Under the pieces are notes generated by a model that made no database searches, was not told where the DNA came from, and saw nothing but the letters and a program-made list of their open reading frames with translations. The position numbers and the translations under genes were made by a program. From NCBI RefSeq assembly GCF_025370935.1, contig NC_133490.1, positions 3,174,240-3,238,239 of the forward strand: a stretch of DNA of 64,000 nt. Reading direction: 5' to 3'. Shown here one piece after another: positions 53,661-63,882 of the stretch. The DNA is from Choristoneura fumiferana. Taxonomy: Eukaryota; Arthropoda; Insecta; Lepidoptera; Tortricidae. The stretch's first letter is position 1, and each line of letters starts with the position of its first letter.

Positions 53661-53790
53661 ATGATTGGTTTTTTGGAGTCTTTTTGTATTTTTTATTTCA
53701 ACTTCAAATTTGTTACTTTTACCGGTATTCCGTGAAACCATATCGAAAATACAAACTGAGACATGGATGCACAGAAAAACCAGAAACTAT
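53661..53790 (-). mobile_element. SINE-C copy, 5'-truncated
   Basis: Same 3' tail as 53291-53503 but breaks off at the CTGGTTTTTCTGTGCATCCA block. The tRNA-like head is missing. Confidence 0.72.
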
Positions 53791-53875
53791 AAGTTTTTCT
53801 TCTAATATAAGTTTTTTTTGCATTTTTAATACATAATCTGTGAAAATTTCAAGCGTCTAACTTTTACTCTAGACT

Positions 53876-53906
53876 TATATAGATAGATAGATAGATAGAT
53901 AGAAAC
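53876..53906. repeat. (GATA)n microsatellite
   Basis: About seven ATAG units. Probably the simple-repeat tail of a retroelement. Confidence 0.75.
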
Positions 53907-53966
53907 TTTAATCGTCATAACAAAATAACATGGCTCTATACACGTTTACTTACTACGTTTTACTTA

Positions 53967-54105
53967 GGGGCTGTTCACCTTCATTGATTAGAGTTAACTG
54001 GCGGTTAGGTGTGATGCCGTCTCTATTTGTTTTGTTCGAATAGACGGAGACGGCATCACATTTAACCATCGGTTAACGCTAATCAATGGATGATGAAACA
54101 GCCCC
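53967..54105. repeat. GGGGCTGTT palindromic MITE, complete
   Basis: GGGGCTGTT...CATTGATTAG...TGTGATGCCGTCT, then a TTTGTTTTGTTCGAATAGACGGA centre and the mirrored half ending GATGAAACAGCCCC. Arms are ~60 bp. Confidence 0.72.
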
Positions 54106-54578
54106 ATACAATTTTTCGCATTTATCACATTAACTTAGTGGAATTTTCAAATTCTCACTTATTTCCCGGAACAATACCAAAGCTTAAATCCCGTAAAGAA
54201 TAAAAAACGTACAACGAAATAATGGCCATAGTTAAGCATTACGCAAAAGAGTAGACGTCTTCATAATTCTGCGGATTAGGTTTGCACGCGATGCTGCCGT
54301 AATAAACGGCACGAAATTAAATGCAACCGGTATAGAAATACCGGAATAGCGTGAGAACGCAAACCGGTAAAATATTAGCTATTCTGTGAGCCGAACTATC
54401 TTTGAATGCGACTGCGAATAATTCATTAGATCCATAGATAAAAACTATCATAATTAATAGGGTCTCAAACTATCTCCGTGCCAAAAATTTCATCTATCGG
54501 TTCAGTGGCTTAAGCGTGAAGAGGTAACAAATAGACAGATCGACAGACAGAAGGCAGACAGACACTTTCGCATTAAGG

Positions 54579-55028
54579 TACCATCAGCCAAATAAGTGGT
54601 CTATCAATTTTTAAACAAGTTCCTATCACTATGTCGCGCGAGCAGAGCGGCGGCGCGCAGTGCGCGTGTTGCAGCAGCCGCTGAGTCGCGTTGCTCCGAA
54701 GACGAAGGGCTACGGATTAGCCCGAAACATGTCGAACTAAACTCGATTTAAGACGTGACTTATCCGGGGCATTATATTTAATATAAGTTCCTATCAAATG
54801 AATTCAATTATTAGAAAAAATATAGCTCCATCGATACTATTGATGATTCCGCCAATGTCGAGGTTGAGAAAGACACTATCGGTTGGCCGTTGTACGGTTC
54901 CTATCAAATGAATATGTCCCTAAAGTCGCACTTTCAAATTGACAGACGTCTATTGGCATTATTGTTTTATGTCATGCAAACGATTATCAACTTTAGGGTG
55001 GTAGACTACATATATTTGGCTGATGGTA
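54579..55028. mobile_element. Tc1/mariner-type MITE with a Penelope-like insertion
   Basis: TA, then CCATCAGCCAAATA... and mirrored ...TATTTGGCTGATGG, then TA. A Penelope-like fragment (54629-54784) is inserted in it. The MITE itself sits in a copy of the CTTTCGCATT...TAGTAG interspersed repeat. Confidence 0.68.
54629..54784 (+). mobile_element. 5'-truncated Penelope-like 3' end with 12-bp TSD
   Basis: AAGTTCCTATCA at 54617-54628 and 54785-54796 flanks it. It matches the last ~150 bp of 9335-9767, including the GGGCT/AGCCC stem, GAAAC and the ACATGT palindrome (54707-54732). Same 3' end, different 5' truncation: target-primed reverse transcription. Confidence 0.75.
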
Positions 55029-55241
55029 TAGTAGTAACTAACACTTAGATTAAGTCAAACTAACAACATATGTGTCTAAGAAACATGAAATAAATGGATT
55101 TTAATTTAATAGTCAAAATCGTTTGTAGCTAAACCTGTTATAATGAGATATCGGATGTAACGACCAAGAAAAAAGTCCCAACAAGATCTTATTGTTAAAC
55201 CAAAACAACACTGGAAATAACAACCAGCCATGTTTAAATAT

Positions 55242-55551
55242 GAAGCCGTGGTGGCCGAGTGATTTCACCTATGGCCTTTCAAGCAGAGGATCGCGGGTTC
55301 AAACCCCGGCTCGTACCTCTGTGGTTTTCGAAATACATTTGCGTAATTTCATTTGAAATTTACCACGAGCTCTACGGTGAAGGAAAACATCGTGAGGAAA
55401 CCTGCACAACCTGCGACGCAATTCAACGGTGTGTGTGAAGTTCCCAATCCGCACTGGGCCCGCGTGGGAACTACTGCCCAAGCCCTCTCATTCTGAGAGG
55501 AGTCCTGTGCCCAGCAGTGGGACGTATATAGGCTGGGATGATGGGATGATG
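55242..55551 (+). mobile_element. SINE-A, full length reference copy, 12-bp TSD
   Basis: ATGTTTAAATAT at 55230-55241 and 55552-55563 brackets 310 bp. The head is tRNA-like (AAGCCGTGGTGGCCGAGTGA A box; CGCGGGTTCAAACCCCGGCT B box). The body includes GTGAAGGAAAACATCGTGAG and the tail CAGCAGTGGGACGTATATAG, ending in GATGATG repeats. Confidence 0.85.
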
Positions 55552-56039
55552 ATGTTTAAATATTGATATCCTTTGATATCATTATAAACGGTTCTGACTG
55601 TATAATTAAGGGAAGAAAGGATGAAAAATAAAACATAATAATACACATACATACATATAGGCTACTTTTTATCCAGAAAAAGTTGCAAGTTCTCTCGGGA
55701 CGCGGACAAGCTAGATTCAATATAAATTTTCAGCAACGCGCTTTCCGAGAAATTTCACAAACTAAGCACCCAACGTAAGACCTTGCCAATTTGGTGAATT
55801 TCAGAATCTCAAGTTCGGTACACAACTTAGAATTAAGACATTCCTGACCAAATCATTTGACTGTTGTCTCTAATATCTAGTCTGGACGTTAGGATTGCTG
55901 GTATTATTATTGTAAATGTGCTTTATGGGAAAGAGACAGATATTAGCGCGAGCTCTAGCCCTTGATCGAGGTAGAGCGAGATTGTCTGCACCGCTTCCGA
56001 ACCTCTCGAAATGTGCCATCATAATTTTGTTTTGCACTA

Positions 56040-56262
56040 GCCTGTTAAACGCGACTCCGTCCGCGTAGAATTCGTTTATCGCTATCCCGCGGGAACTATG
56101 CAATTTGCCGGGATAAAAACTATCCTATGTCCTTCCCCGCGACTCAAACTATCTGTGTACCGAATTTTAGCTAAATCGGTTCAGCGGTTTTGAAGTGATG
56201 TAACAAACAAACAAACAAAAAACAAACAGACTTACAAACTTTCGCATGTATAGTATCAGTGG
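56040..56262 (-). repeat. Interspersed repeat (CGCGGGAACTATGCAATTT family)
   Basis: CGACTCCGTCCGCGTAGAAT, TATCCCGCGGGAACTATGCA, GGTTCAGCGGTTTTGAAGTG and ACTTTCGCATGTATAGTATC. Confidence 0.68.
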
Positions 56263-56404
56263 GATTGATAACTGAAAAATGGCGTATAGGTACATACCTT
56301 GCCATCTAACGCCTAAAGCGACCGCTCCTCCTCCTTTACCTTAGGGCTCTCGCTGTAGATATAGTATAGACACTATACAAACGCACATTTTTATAAGCTT
56401 TTTT

Positions 56405-56590
56405 TAACCCCCGACGCAAAAAGAGGGGTGTTATAAGTTTGACCGCTACGTGTGTCTGTCTGTCTGTCTGTGGCACCATAGCTCTTAAACAGGTGGACCG
56501 TTTTGAAAGCAGGTTTTCTAGCGACGGTTCTTAGACATGTTTTATCAAAATCGGTTCAGCCGTTTCTGAGATATCGAACTTTTCCCTCAA
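56405..56590 (+). repeat. Interspersed repeat (CCCCCGACGC family)
   Basis: CCCCCGACGCAAAAAGAGGG, GGCACCATAGCTCTTAAACA and AAAATCGGTTCAGCCGTTTC. Confidence 0.7.
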
Positions 56591-57119
56591 TTGTTTTAAT
56601 GGCTAGTATAGTCATACTGGGTAACAAATAAAGCCATTAAAACAATAAAACCTTTTGTAGCAATTATTTCCGATTTGATGTTTTCTTTTAGTCATTACTG
56701 ACCTAACAACTAATACACTTGTAATATTCTATTACTTTTCTAGCGATCCTGTAAGTAAATATATTTCGAAGAACCCTCTAAAGTTTTGGGACTTAGAAAT
56801 GTTTTGTGGAATTCGATCCCCAGCTCATTACAACTTGGCGCGCTAATTGTGAAATTTCAATTATCACTGCCACGACCCAGGATTGTATTGTTAATAGAAA
56901 CTTATTATTAAACATTAGAATAAACAATAATCATTGAAATAAACAAACGAAACCCCTGGCTGAATGCTCCTCTCATCCACTCAAAGGTTGTCTGGTAGAG
57001 ATCCCTTAAAGGGATAAGTTAGCCTTTGTACATATATTTCATTGTTTGTCATCTGTGTTTCTTTACTTATTTTGTACAATAAAGAGTAAAAAAAACGAAT
57101 CTTTTTGCTACATAGGTTA

Positions 57120-57312
57120 AAATAGCTGTTGCCCGCGACTCTGTCCCACGGGAACTATGCAATTTTCCGGGATAAAAACTATTCTATGACGTTCCCGGGG
57201 ACTTAAACTATCTGTATACCGAATTTCATCTAAATGGGTTCCATGGCTTAGACGTAAAAAGGTAACAAACAAACAGACTTACAAACTTTCGCATTTATAA
57301 TATTAGGATATT
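57120..57312 (-). repeat. Interspersed repeat (CTGTTGCCCGCG family)
   Basis: AGCTGTTGCCCGCGACTCTG, GGAACTATGCAATTTTCCGG and ACTTTCGCATTTATAATATT. Confidence 0.68.
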
Positions 57313-57316
57313 ATAC

Positions 57317-57430
57317 GGGGCTGTTTCACCCCATTGATTAATTTTACTTGACGGATAAATGTGATGCCATCTCCGTCTATTCGAACAAAACAAACAGAGA
57401 CAGAAATTTAACCAATGGACGGTTAGTAAC
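57317..57430. repeat. GGGGCTGTTTCACC MITE, partial
   Basis: GGGGCTGTTTCACCCCATTG, GATGCCATCTCCGTCTATTC, then truncated before the far terminus. Confidence 0.6.
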
Positions 57431-57765
57431 AAAAAGAAAATAGGGAAAAATCCGAATTTAAATCATAAAATTCAAGAGTGAAACTGGAAAAATGCGTTCC
57501 TAATTCCTATATTTAAAGGTCGCTGCGTCCTCAATTCTTCAGCAGTCGTTCCGTTCCGGTTTCTCGAATGAATCCATTTTGCGAGAATATTCTTTGATCT
57601 TGCTTAATTCAATTCAAATATTTATTATCAGACAACAAAAGCTTTTTGTTCGCTAAATGTAATAACAATTAGTTAGCCTTGGGTTAACTTCTTTGGGTAC
57701 CTTTGATGATTTGCTTCAGCGCGTTTTAATTTAGTATTGAATTTTAATATACCTACTTAGTTGTG

Positions 57766-58056
57766 TGTCGAACTAATTGTATTCTATGGTGGATTCCAGC
57801 TTTATAGCTATGAGGGTCTCTTGAGAACCGGCTTTACTTGCGCACGGGACGAGGCGCGCGGGAGGACGACACGGCGACGTCACGATCGTCGCTCCGACCG
57901 GCAGCGACCACTATACGACCTCCACCGCCGTTGGACGACCTCTTATTTAATTCTTGTTACTCTCGAAGTTAAGAATATTTATTGTAATTAGACAGCGATT
58001 AAACCAGCCTTAATTTACAGTCCGCGATTTTATTTAACGTCCCCAACACGGTCACA
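57766..58056 (+). repeat. Solo LTR, 291 bp, with 5-bp TSD
   Basis: Starts TGTCGAACTAATTG and ends ACACGGTCACA, flanked by TTGTG at 57761-57765 and 57057+1000 (58057-58061). It has TG...CA ends and a GC-rich middle with downstream ATTTAT/ATTAAA sequence. No internal retroviral-type sequence adjoins it and it is unrelated to the LTR at 37224. It is the footprint of LTR-LTR recombination. Confidence 0.72.
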
Positions 58057-58099
58057 TTGTGAAGTTGTAGTTATTTTTTGCAATTAAAACGTTTTATTT

Positions 58100-59420
58100 A
58101 TTGTAAAATAACATTAATCAAATAACAGGTGTATTGCCGTTTCGGCAAAATATTTTTCGCCAAATTTCACCTTCCAAAAAAACTTATCGCAGTAGTTTCA
58201 TTTCCCAAACGAATCTTTAGCATATTAACATTTCGCATTTTATTCATTTGGTCATTTGGAATAATTTTACTTTGTCATTGGCTAATTTATAGTATTCAAA
58301 AATTTTTTTGTTAAAAATGACACTTTGCACACGTACCAACCACAGAAACCAACTGCTACCAGAAAATTAGGTTAGGTTAGGTTAGAACTGCGTTCCCCAC
58401 AGAAAACTACTAAGAAAAGTAGGTTAGGGTTAGAACTGCGTTCCCCACAGAAAGAAACTACGAACTGCTACCAGAAAAGTAGGTTATTATTATGCCATGC
58501 AATATTTTGGGAAGAGCGCTTTATGCCAAACGATACATTTGACTAAATAATACTTGGTAATATGAAACATGACTAAGTAATTATTTTTTAAACAATAATC
58601 TGCCAAAAAAATAATTTTCGATAAGTTGTTTATGCAAATGATTTTTTACTTTACGAAAAGTTTTTTGCCCATACATTAGTAATCCCAAATAACAACATCA
58701 ACTGAATCCGCCCAACATCAATATGTAATGTTTACGTTAGTTCATTGTGTGCGCCCTTACAGGGCGTCAAGGATTAACTTATACTGCTGTAATGTAACAT
58801 CTATAGAACTGTACCATGTCGTAGGTACCATGACTATACAATGTAAGAAATATTGTAGAAGACAATAGAAGTACCTACTTACTCTCTGGAGTCTATAAGA
58901 ATTAAGTATTCATTTATTCCGACACTTTTTACAAAAAAAATGATGCCCTTATGTTGAGACGTAGCAATTTTTAAATCAATTACATTAATTAACTATACAT
59001 GATATGTTAAACACATGTAATTTTTAGGAGGATGTTCACATACTATTTTTAACATTAGATAATTATCATTAAGATATTATATTACTTAGCACGCTTTTTT
59101 CGTTAACATTTCGTTCCAAGACTAGCTGAAACCAATAGCTGTACCAAATCTTAGTACTAATTAAGAGATCGCGTTTACTAATAAGTGAAGTTATTGAGTG
59201 GGGTAGTTTAACAAGTTAATTAAGCACGGACGTCGGAGCTTTCGACTGGTAACTTATACAAATTGAAGGTCAATAAAGATTAGTTAACATTTTCGGTGAT
59301 TATAGAGGAGCTTATTCGTTTATTAGCTATCTCTCTCTTAGCTACGCAGACTAGTTACATAGGCTTTATAACCCTTATTTTGGCAGTGTACAAGTATATT
59401 TGACAGCATTTATTTTAAGG
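58100..59420. other. Non-coding, repeat scraps only
   Basis: AT-rich, with a partial ~70-bp duplication at 58330-58490 (AACTGCGTTCCCCACAGAAA twice) and a dispersed repeat at about 58905-59060 shared with 1480-1690. No gene was seen. Confidence 0.55.
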
Positions 59421-59427
59421 CTTGCTT

Positions 59428-60150
59428 TTTAGGGTTCCGTAGCCAAAATGGCAAAAACGGAACCCTTCTAGTTTCGCCATGTCTGTCTGTCTGGCTATCC
59501 ATACGCGGCTTTGCTCAGGGACTATCGATGCTAGAAAGCTGTAATTTTGCACGAATATATATGTAAACTATGCCGACAAAATTATTGTTCTGAGAGGAGG
59601 CCTGTGCCCAGCAGTGGGACATATATAGGCTGGGATGCTGATGCCGACAAAATGGTAGGTACCTACAATAAAAAAATCTTTTCAAATTTTTTTTAGAGTA
59701 CCTCCCATAGGCGTAAAGTGGGGATGTTTTTTTTACTCATCCAATCTAGTAGTGTGGAGTATCGTTGGATAGGTCTTTTAAAAACATTGGGGGTTGCTGA
59801 GATGAATTTTCGATTCAGTGATTTGATTGCGAAACATTCAACTTTAAAGTGCAAATTTTCATTAAAATCGAGCATCCCCCCCCCCTCTTAAATCTAAACC
59901 GGTGGGTGGAAAAAATTGAAAAAATCGGGATGGTATAAGTATATCAAACTTACAAGGAAAACTATAACGGCTAAGTTTGCTTGAGAATTATTAGTAGTTT
60001 AAGAGTAAATAGCAGCCTAAGGTATAAAATATACCTAAATGTAGAAGATTCCGTATAAAATACGAAATCCTTAGAAAAATATTGCTTACTTTTTTGGTAA
60101 TGGCTACGGAACCCTATTTTGGGCGTGTCCGACACGCTCTTGGCCGTTTT
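59428..60150 (+). repeat. Long interspersed repeat F, near full length
   Basis: GGGTTCCGTAGCCAAAATGG with hairpin partner ACGGAACCC, then TAGTTTCGCCATGTCTGTCT, CGTAAAGTGGGGATGTTTT and TATCAAACTTACAAGGAAAA, ending CCGACACGCTCTTGGCCG. It is interrupted by a 58-bp SINE fragment at 59583-59640. Opposite orientation to 16865-17500. Confidence 0.72.
59583..59640 (+). mobile_element. 58-bp SINE-A 3' fragment with 13-bp TSD
   Basis: ATGCCGACAAAAT at 59570-59582 and 59641-59653 flanks it. It contains only CTGAGAGGAGGCCTGTGCCC to TATAGGCTGGGATGCTG, a severely 5'-truncated insertion into Repeat F. Confidence 0.82.
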
Positions 60151-60229
60151 TTTTTTATACATCGGTACCTAACGCTCGATTGTCCATGCGTTTCCTAAGA
60201 AATACTGTGAATACTAAACAAGCAACCGA

Positions 60230-60430
60230 GGATCCAACTGTTGCGGCGCCACGCCACTTCTACTGACGGCAACCGTAACTCCGCGTCCACCACGTTCATT
60301 GAGCGTGTGATTTTTATCCAAATTGCTCCGAAAGTAAACCAATTAGAGTTGACTCCGGTTTTACAGCAATTGTCGGATCCGGCCGTACTGCCGGAAAAGT
60401 TTGCAGCGCTCGAAATATTCGAATTATGAC
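60230..60430 (+). other. Unrecognised 62-residue open frame
   Basis: The frame at 60241-60429 (ending LPEKFAALEIFEL) is more GC-balanced than its surroundings, but it matches no domain I recognise and has no neighbouring exon. It may be chance or an unknown retroelement remnant. Confidence 0.25.
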
Positions 60431-60677
60431 CACCTGGCCGTTTTGAATTGTTTAATCCTGTGTGCTAGACTAATTATATCAGTCAGCAGTTCCATTTGTA
60501 CGGTTAAATCGTGACCCTAAAAGCTTCCTAATACCTAGGTAAATGTCCTACTGCTTTCAGAGCATGACATGAGTGCGTGTGAGCTAACTTTGGGGGCGGC
60601 AGACGTGAACTTGCCTTCGAAATCCAAAAGCTTAATGGTTACTTGACCTGAAATGTATATTTCAGAACTAAATTATT

Positions 60678-61001
60678 CATCATCATCCCAGCCTATATAC
60701 GTCCCACTGCAGGGCACTGGCCTCCCCTCAGAATGAGAGGGCTTGGGCCATAGTTCCCACGCGGGCCCAGTGCGGAATGGGAACTTCACACACACCATTG
60801 AATTGCTTCGCAGGTTTGTGCAGGTTTCCTCACGATGTTTTCCTTCACCGCAAAGCTCGTGGTAAATTTCAAATGTAACTCCGCACATGAATTTCGAAAA
60901 ACTCAGAGGTGCGAGCCGGGGTTTGAACCCACGACCCTCTGCTTGAGAGGCGATGGGTCAAACCACTAGGCCACCACGGCTTACCTAAACTAACTATTAT
61001 T
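60678..61001 (-). mobile_element. SINE-A inserted into a LINE 3' end, 12-bp TSD
   Basis: AACTAAATTATT at 60666-60677 and 61002-61013. Minus strand, with head GCCGTGGTGGCCTAGTGGTT at the right and GGGTTCAAACCCCGGCTCGC as B box. The LINE sequence on both sides (60600-60677, 61002-61358) is continuous in the copy at 4400-4797. Confidence 0.85.
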
Positions 61002-61358
61002 AACTAAATTATTGTTATTATTATTTTAAAATTTATGACGGTGGAAGCATTCTACACTTCCACTGAACGTAGATATAGTTTAGATATAGTTAGTTTAGTA
61101 TTGTAACTACGGGACCCCATACATCCCTGTATTTTTATTATTATTATTTTTTGCATTTTTTTCTTTAATTGTATAATATAGTTTTTAAGTATTTTATTTG
61201 TAATTATATTATTATGAAAAAATGACTTTCTGCCAAGTTTCTTGCGGCGCATTCTTCTTGGCAATGATGGTCTTTCCGAAAGCGCTGGTAGTTTAAAAAA
61301 ATAACGTGTACAAGTGCCCATTGCGGCCTATTTACTGAATAAATCATTTGAATTTGGA
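61002..61358 (+). mobile_element. LINE-type 3' end, copy 2
   Basis: About 95 percent similar by eye to 4429-4797, including CTTGCGGCGCATTCTTCTTG and ACTGAATAAATCATTTGAAT. Its 5' part is 60600-60677, separated by the SINE. Confidence 0.78.
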
Positions 61359-61553
61359 ATTAGACGTGGTGATGGCCAATAGATGACACCATGTAGTTAC
61401 CGCTCTATTGCTAATAGATGGCATCTACTGAGACAGTTCAGCACTCAGACATTTACTTAAGTACTACTCAAAAGAAACTAGGTACCACTAGTAGTTCCGT
61501 CCGAAAAATAGAATAGTATTAATATAATTCTTACCTAAAAGGAGAGTTCTGTT

Positions 61554-61802
61554 CATCATCATCATCATATCAGCCATAGGACGTCCACTGTTGGACATAG
61601 GCCTCCCCTATAGACCTCCAGTTGCCTCGGTTGGAAGCGGCTTGCATCCACCCCGCGACTTTAACCAGGTCATCCGTGCATCCCGTTGGTGGACGTCCTA
61701 CGCTGCCCTTGCCGATCCGCGGTCTCCACTCAAGAACCTTTCAGTCCCAACGACCATCTATTCTCCATGCTATATGGCCTGCCCATTGCCACTTCAACGA
61801 GC
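61554..61802 (-). mobile_element. LINE 3' end fragment
   Basis: ATCATCATCATATCAGCCAT, AGGACGTCCACTGTTGGACA, TGGTGGACGTCCTACGCTGC. Same family as 13835. Confidence 0.75.
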
Positions 61803-61847
61803 TAATTTGCTCTGTTAATTCAATGTAATTCTATGTAAGTATACAAA

Positions 61848-62133
61848 AGCTATGGTGGCCTGGTGGTTTGACCTAAAGCCTCTTAAGCAAGAGGATCGTG
61901 GGTTCAAGCCCCGGCTCGCACCTCTGAATTTTTCGTAATTCATGTGCGAAATTACATTTGAAATTTACCACGAGCTTTACAGTGAAGGAAAACATCGTTA
62001 GGGAACCTGCACAACCTGCGAAGCAGGTGTGTGAAGTTCCTAATCAGCACTGGGCTCACGTGGGGCCAAGCCCTCTCATTCTGTGAGGCCTGTGCAAAGA
62101 AGTGGGAGGTTTTTAGGCTGGGATGATGACGAC
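61848..62133 (+). mobile_element. SINE-A, near full length
   Basis: AGCTATGGTGGCCTGGTGGT head, GTGGGTTCAAGCCCCGGCTC B box, AGTGAAGGAAAACATCGTTA body, GGCTGGGATGATGACGACGA tail. Confidence 0.78.
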
Positions 62134-62139
62134 GAATAA

Positions 62140-63350
62140 AGAGGCATACCTACATAATATATATATATATGTTTTCAAAGATAGAAGACAAATGAATCAT
62201 CTGTATAAAATTATTAGCTACGCTCCCCGCTGGACGGAAAAGGACATGTCAGCTTATACGCTAGAAAACTTTTTAATTGAAAAATATTTTGTTTTGTTTT
62301 TACCGAGGTTTTGTGGATAATTTTTAATTCGTTATGGAGCAATGATTTTCATGATTTTAATTCACAATCATGCGCTGTCACCTAATTAGTTATTCTGTAA
62401 GGCTGTGTTTCCACCAAAATGTGAGAATGTGTTAAGGGGATTGGTTTTTCAGAACCAATAGAAACGCTTCATTTACCTATCCTCGCAGAGCACATCTTTG
62501 GTGCAAACAGCTGAGTATTTAGAGCGAAGCGAGGTAAATATTATAATATTTTTAGTATTATATTTGGTATTAAACACAAAAAATAGTTTTAAAAATTAAA
62601 AACACAAATGTTACCTAAAAATTACAAATGTTTTTGTTTATTTTTTTACACATATTAATTATTAAAGCATTCTATATGGATGCTTAGAAAAATTCTGACC
62701 CTCCTCTAAAACATCTGTAACATTCTGCTCCCATGAAGAAAGTTTATTATTATTATTTATTGAGAAACAAACAGTCATATATAAACATGAAATTGAAGAT
62801 AAAGAATATAAACAGACCCTTATATAGTTCCCTTTACCTGTCCTCTCCCAGAGGCACAAATTTGTGCCCAAATTCCTTTGATCCTGTTATCCTGGGAGAT
62901 GACAGATTAATGAGTCATTTATGAAAACGTGACAAACACAAAATTGGGTCGAGTGTATACCTATATCCTTATCACTATTGTGAGTGTTAACTTAAGATGC
63001 ACTCTCTAAAGTCTATTTAAGTAAATGCTTTTTCAGAAATGCACACGTACAATTAAAAATATCCACGTCTCTGAGTTGACCCACCCACCACCTGGTGTAA
63101 CCCTTAGTTCTGATGTCTTACTACTAAGCACCACGCTCGTTACATCCATAACAAAAGTGGGCATAAATCGTGTTGGCGGGACTCTCAGCAAGTTAGCTCC
63201 TCGACGCGAGTGGATCATTTCGACAACTGGAGACGTTGACGTGTACTTAAACCGCGCCCTATTCTGATGACATGTTTGTTTAAATAGAGCTTATTATTCA
63301 TCAAAGGCTGATGGCCGGTTCTCTTGCATATTTTTCGCGGAAATTTTTCC
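62140..63350. other. Non-coding, nothing recognised
   Basis: AT-rich. A short (AT)n run at 62159-62168 and a weak inverted repeat at 62408-62515 (GTTTCCACCAAAATGTG against CACATCTTTGGTGCAAAC), possibly a small MITE. Open frames are unsupported. Confidence 0.5.
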
Positions 63351-63351
63351 C

Positions 63352-63568
63352 AAATAAATATCATGGGACACTTGACACCAATTGACCTAGTCCCTAACTA
63401 AGCAAAGCTTCTATATGGATACTAGGCAACGGATAAACATACTTATATAGATAAATACATACTGAAATACATATTATTCATACAAATATCTGCCCCGCCC
63501 GGGAATCGAACCGGGACCTTAAACTTCGTAGTCGGGTTCTCTAACCACTTAGCCATGCGGTCGTCAAA
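63352..63568 (-). mobile_element. SINE-B copy
   Basis: Minus strand. TTGACGACCGCATGGCTAAG head, a GGTTCGATTCCCGGGCGGGG-type B-box region, and a body deleted for the CATACGAATGTTTGTTCTCG block seen in the copies at 19011 and 21533. Confidence 0.72.
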
Positions 63569-63599
63569 TGGTTAATGGGCGTCCTCAAAACAAGTGTGT

Positions 63600-63882
63600 T
63601 GCAGGTGGTAGGACCTTGTGCAAGGTCCGCCCGGATTGCTACCACCATCTTGCTCGCTAATCCTGCCGTGAAACAGCAGTGCTTGCACTGTTGTGTTTCG
63701 GCGTGGAGAGTAAGACAGCCGGTGAAATTACTGGCACTTGAGGTATCCCATCTTAGGCCTCTAGGTTGGCAACGCATCTGCAATCCCCCTGGTGTTGCAG
63801 GTGTCTATGGGCGGTGGTGATCTCTTATCATCAGGAGACCCACTTGCTCGTTTGCCATCCAGTTGAATAAAAAAAAAGTGTA
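63600..63882 (-). repeat. Repeat E, unbroken copy
   Basis: GCAGGTGGTAGGACCTTGTG, GTGTTTCGGCGTGGAGAGTA, CATCTTAGGCCTCTAGGTTG, TCAGGAGACCCACTTGCTCG and a CCATCCAGTTGAATAAAAAA tail. It serves as the empty-site reference for the hAT insertion at 21986. Confidence 0.78.

Noticed and set aside
55242..55330. tRNA gene (A and B boxes visible)
   Set aside because: No complete cloverleaf could be drawn. The segment is the head of a 310-bp SINE with TSD, and the same holds for the SINE-B and SINE-C heads.
57761..57991. 76-residue Arg-rich frame as a small protein gene
   Set aside because: It falls inside the solo LTR defined by the TTGTG duplication.
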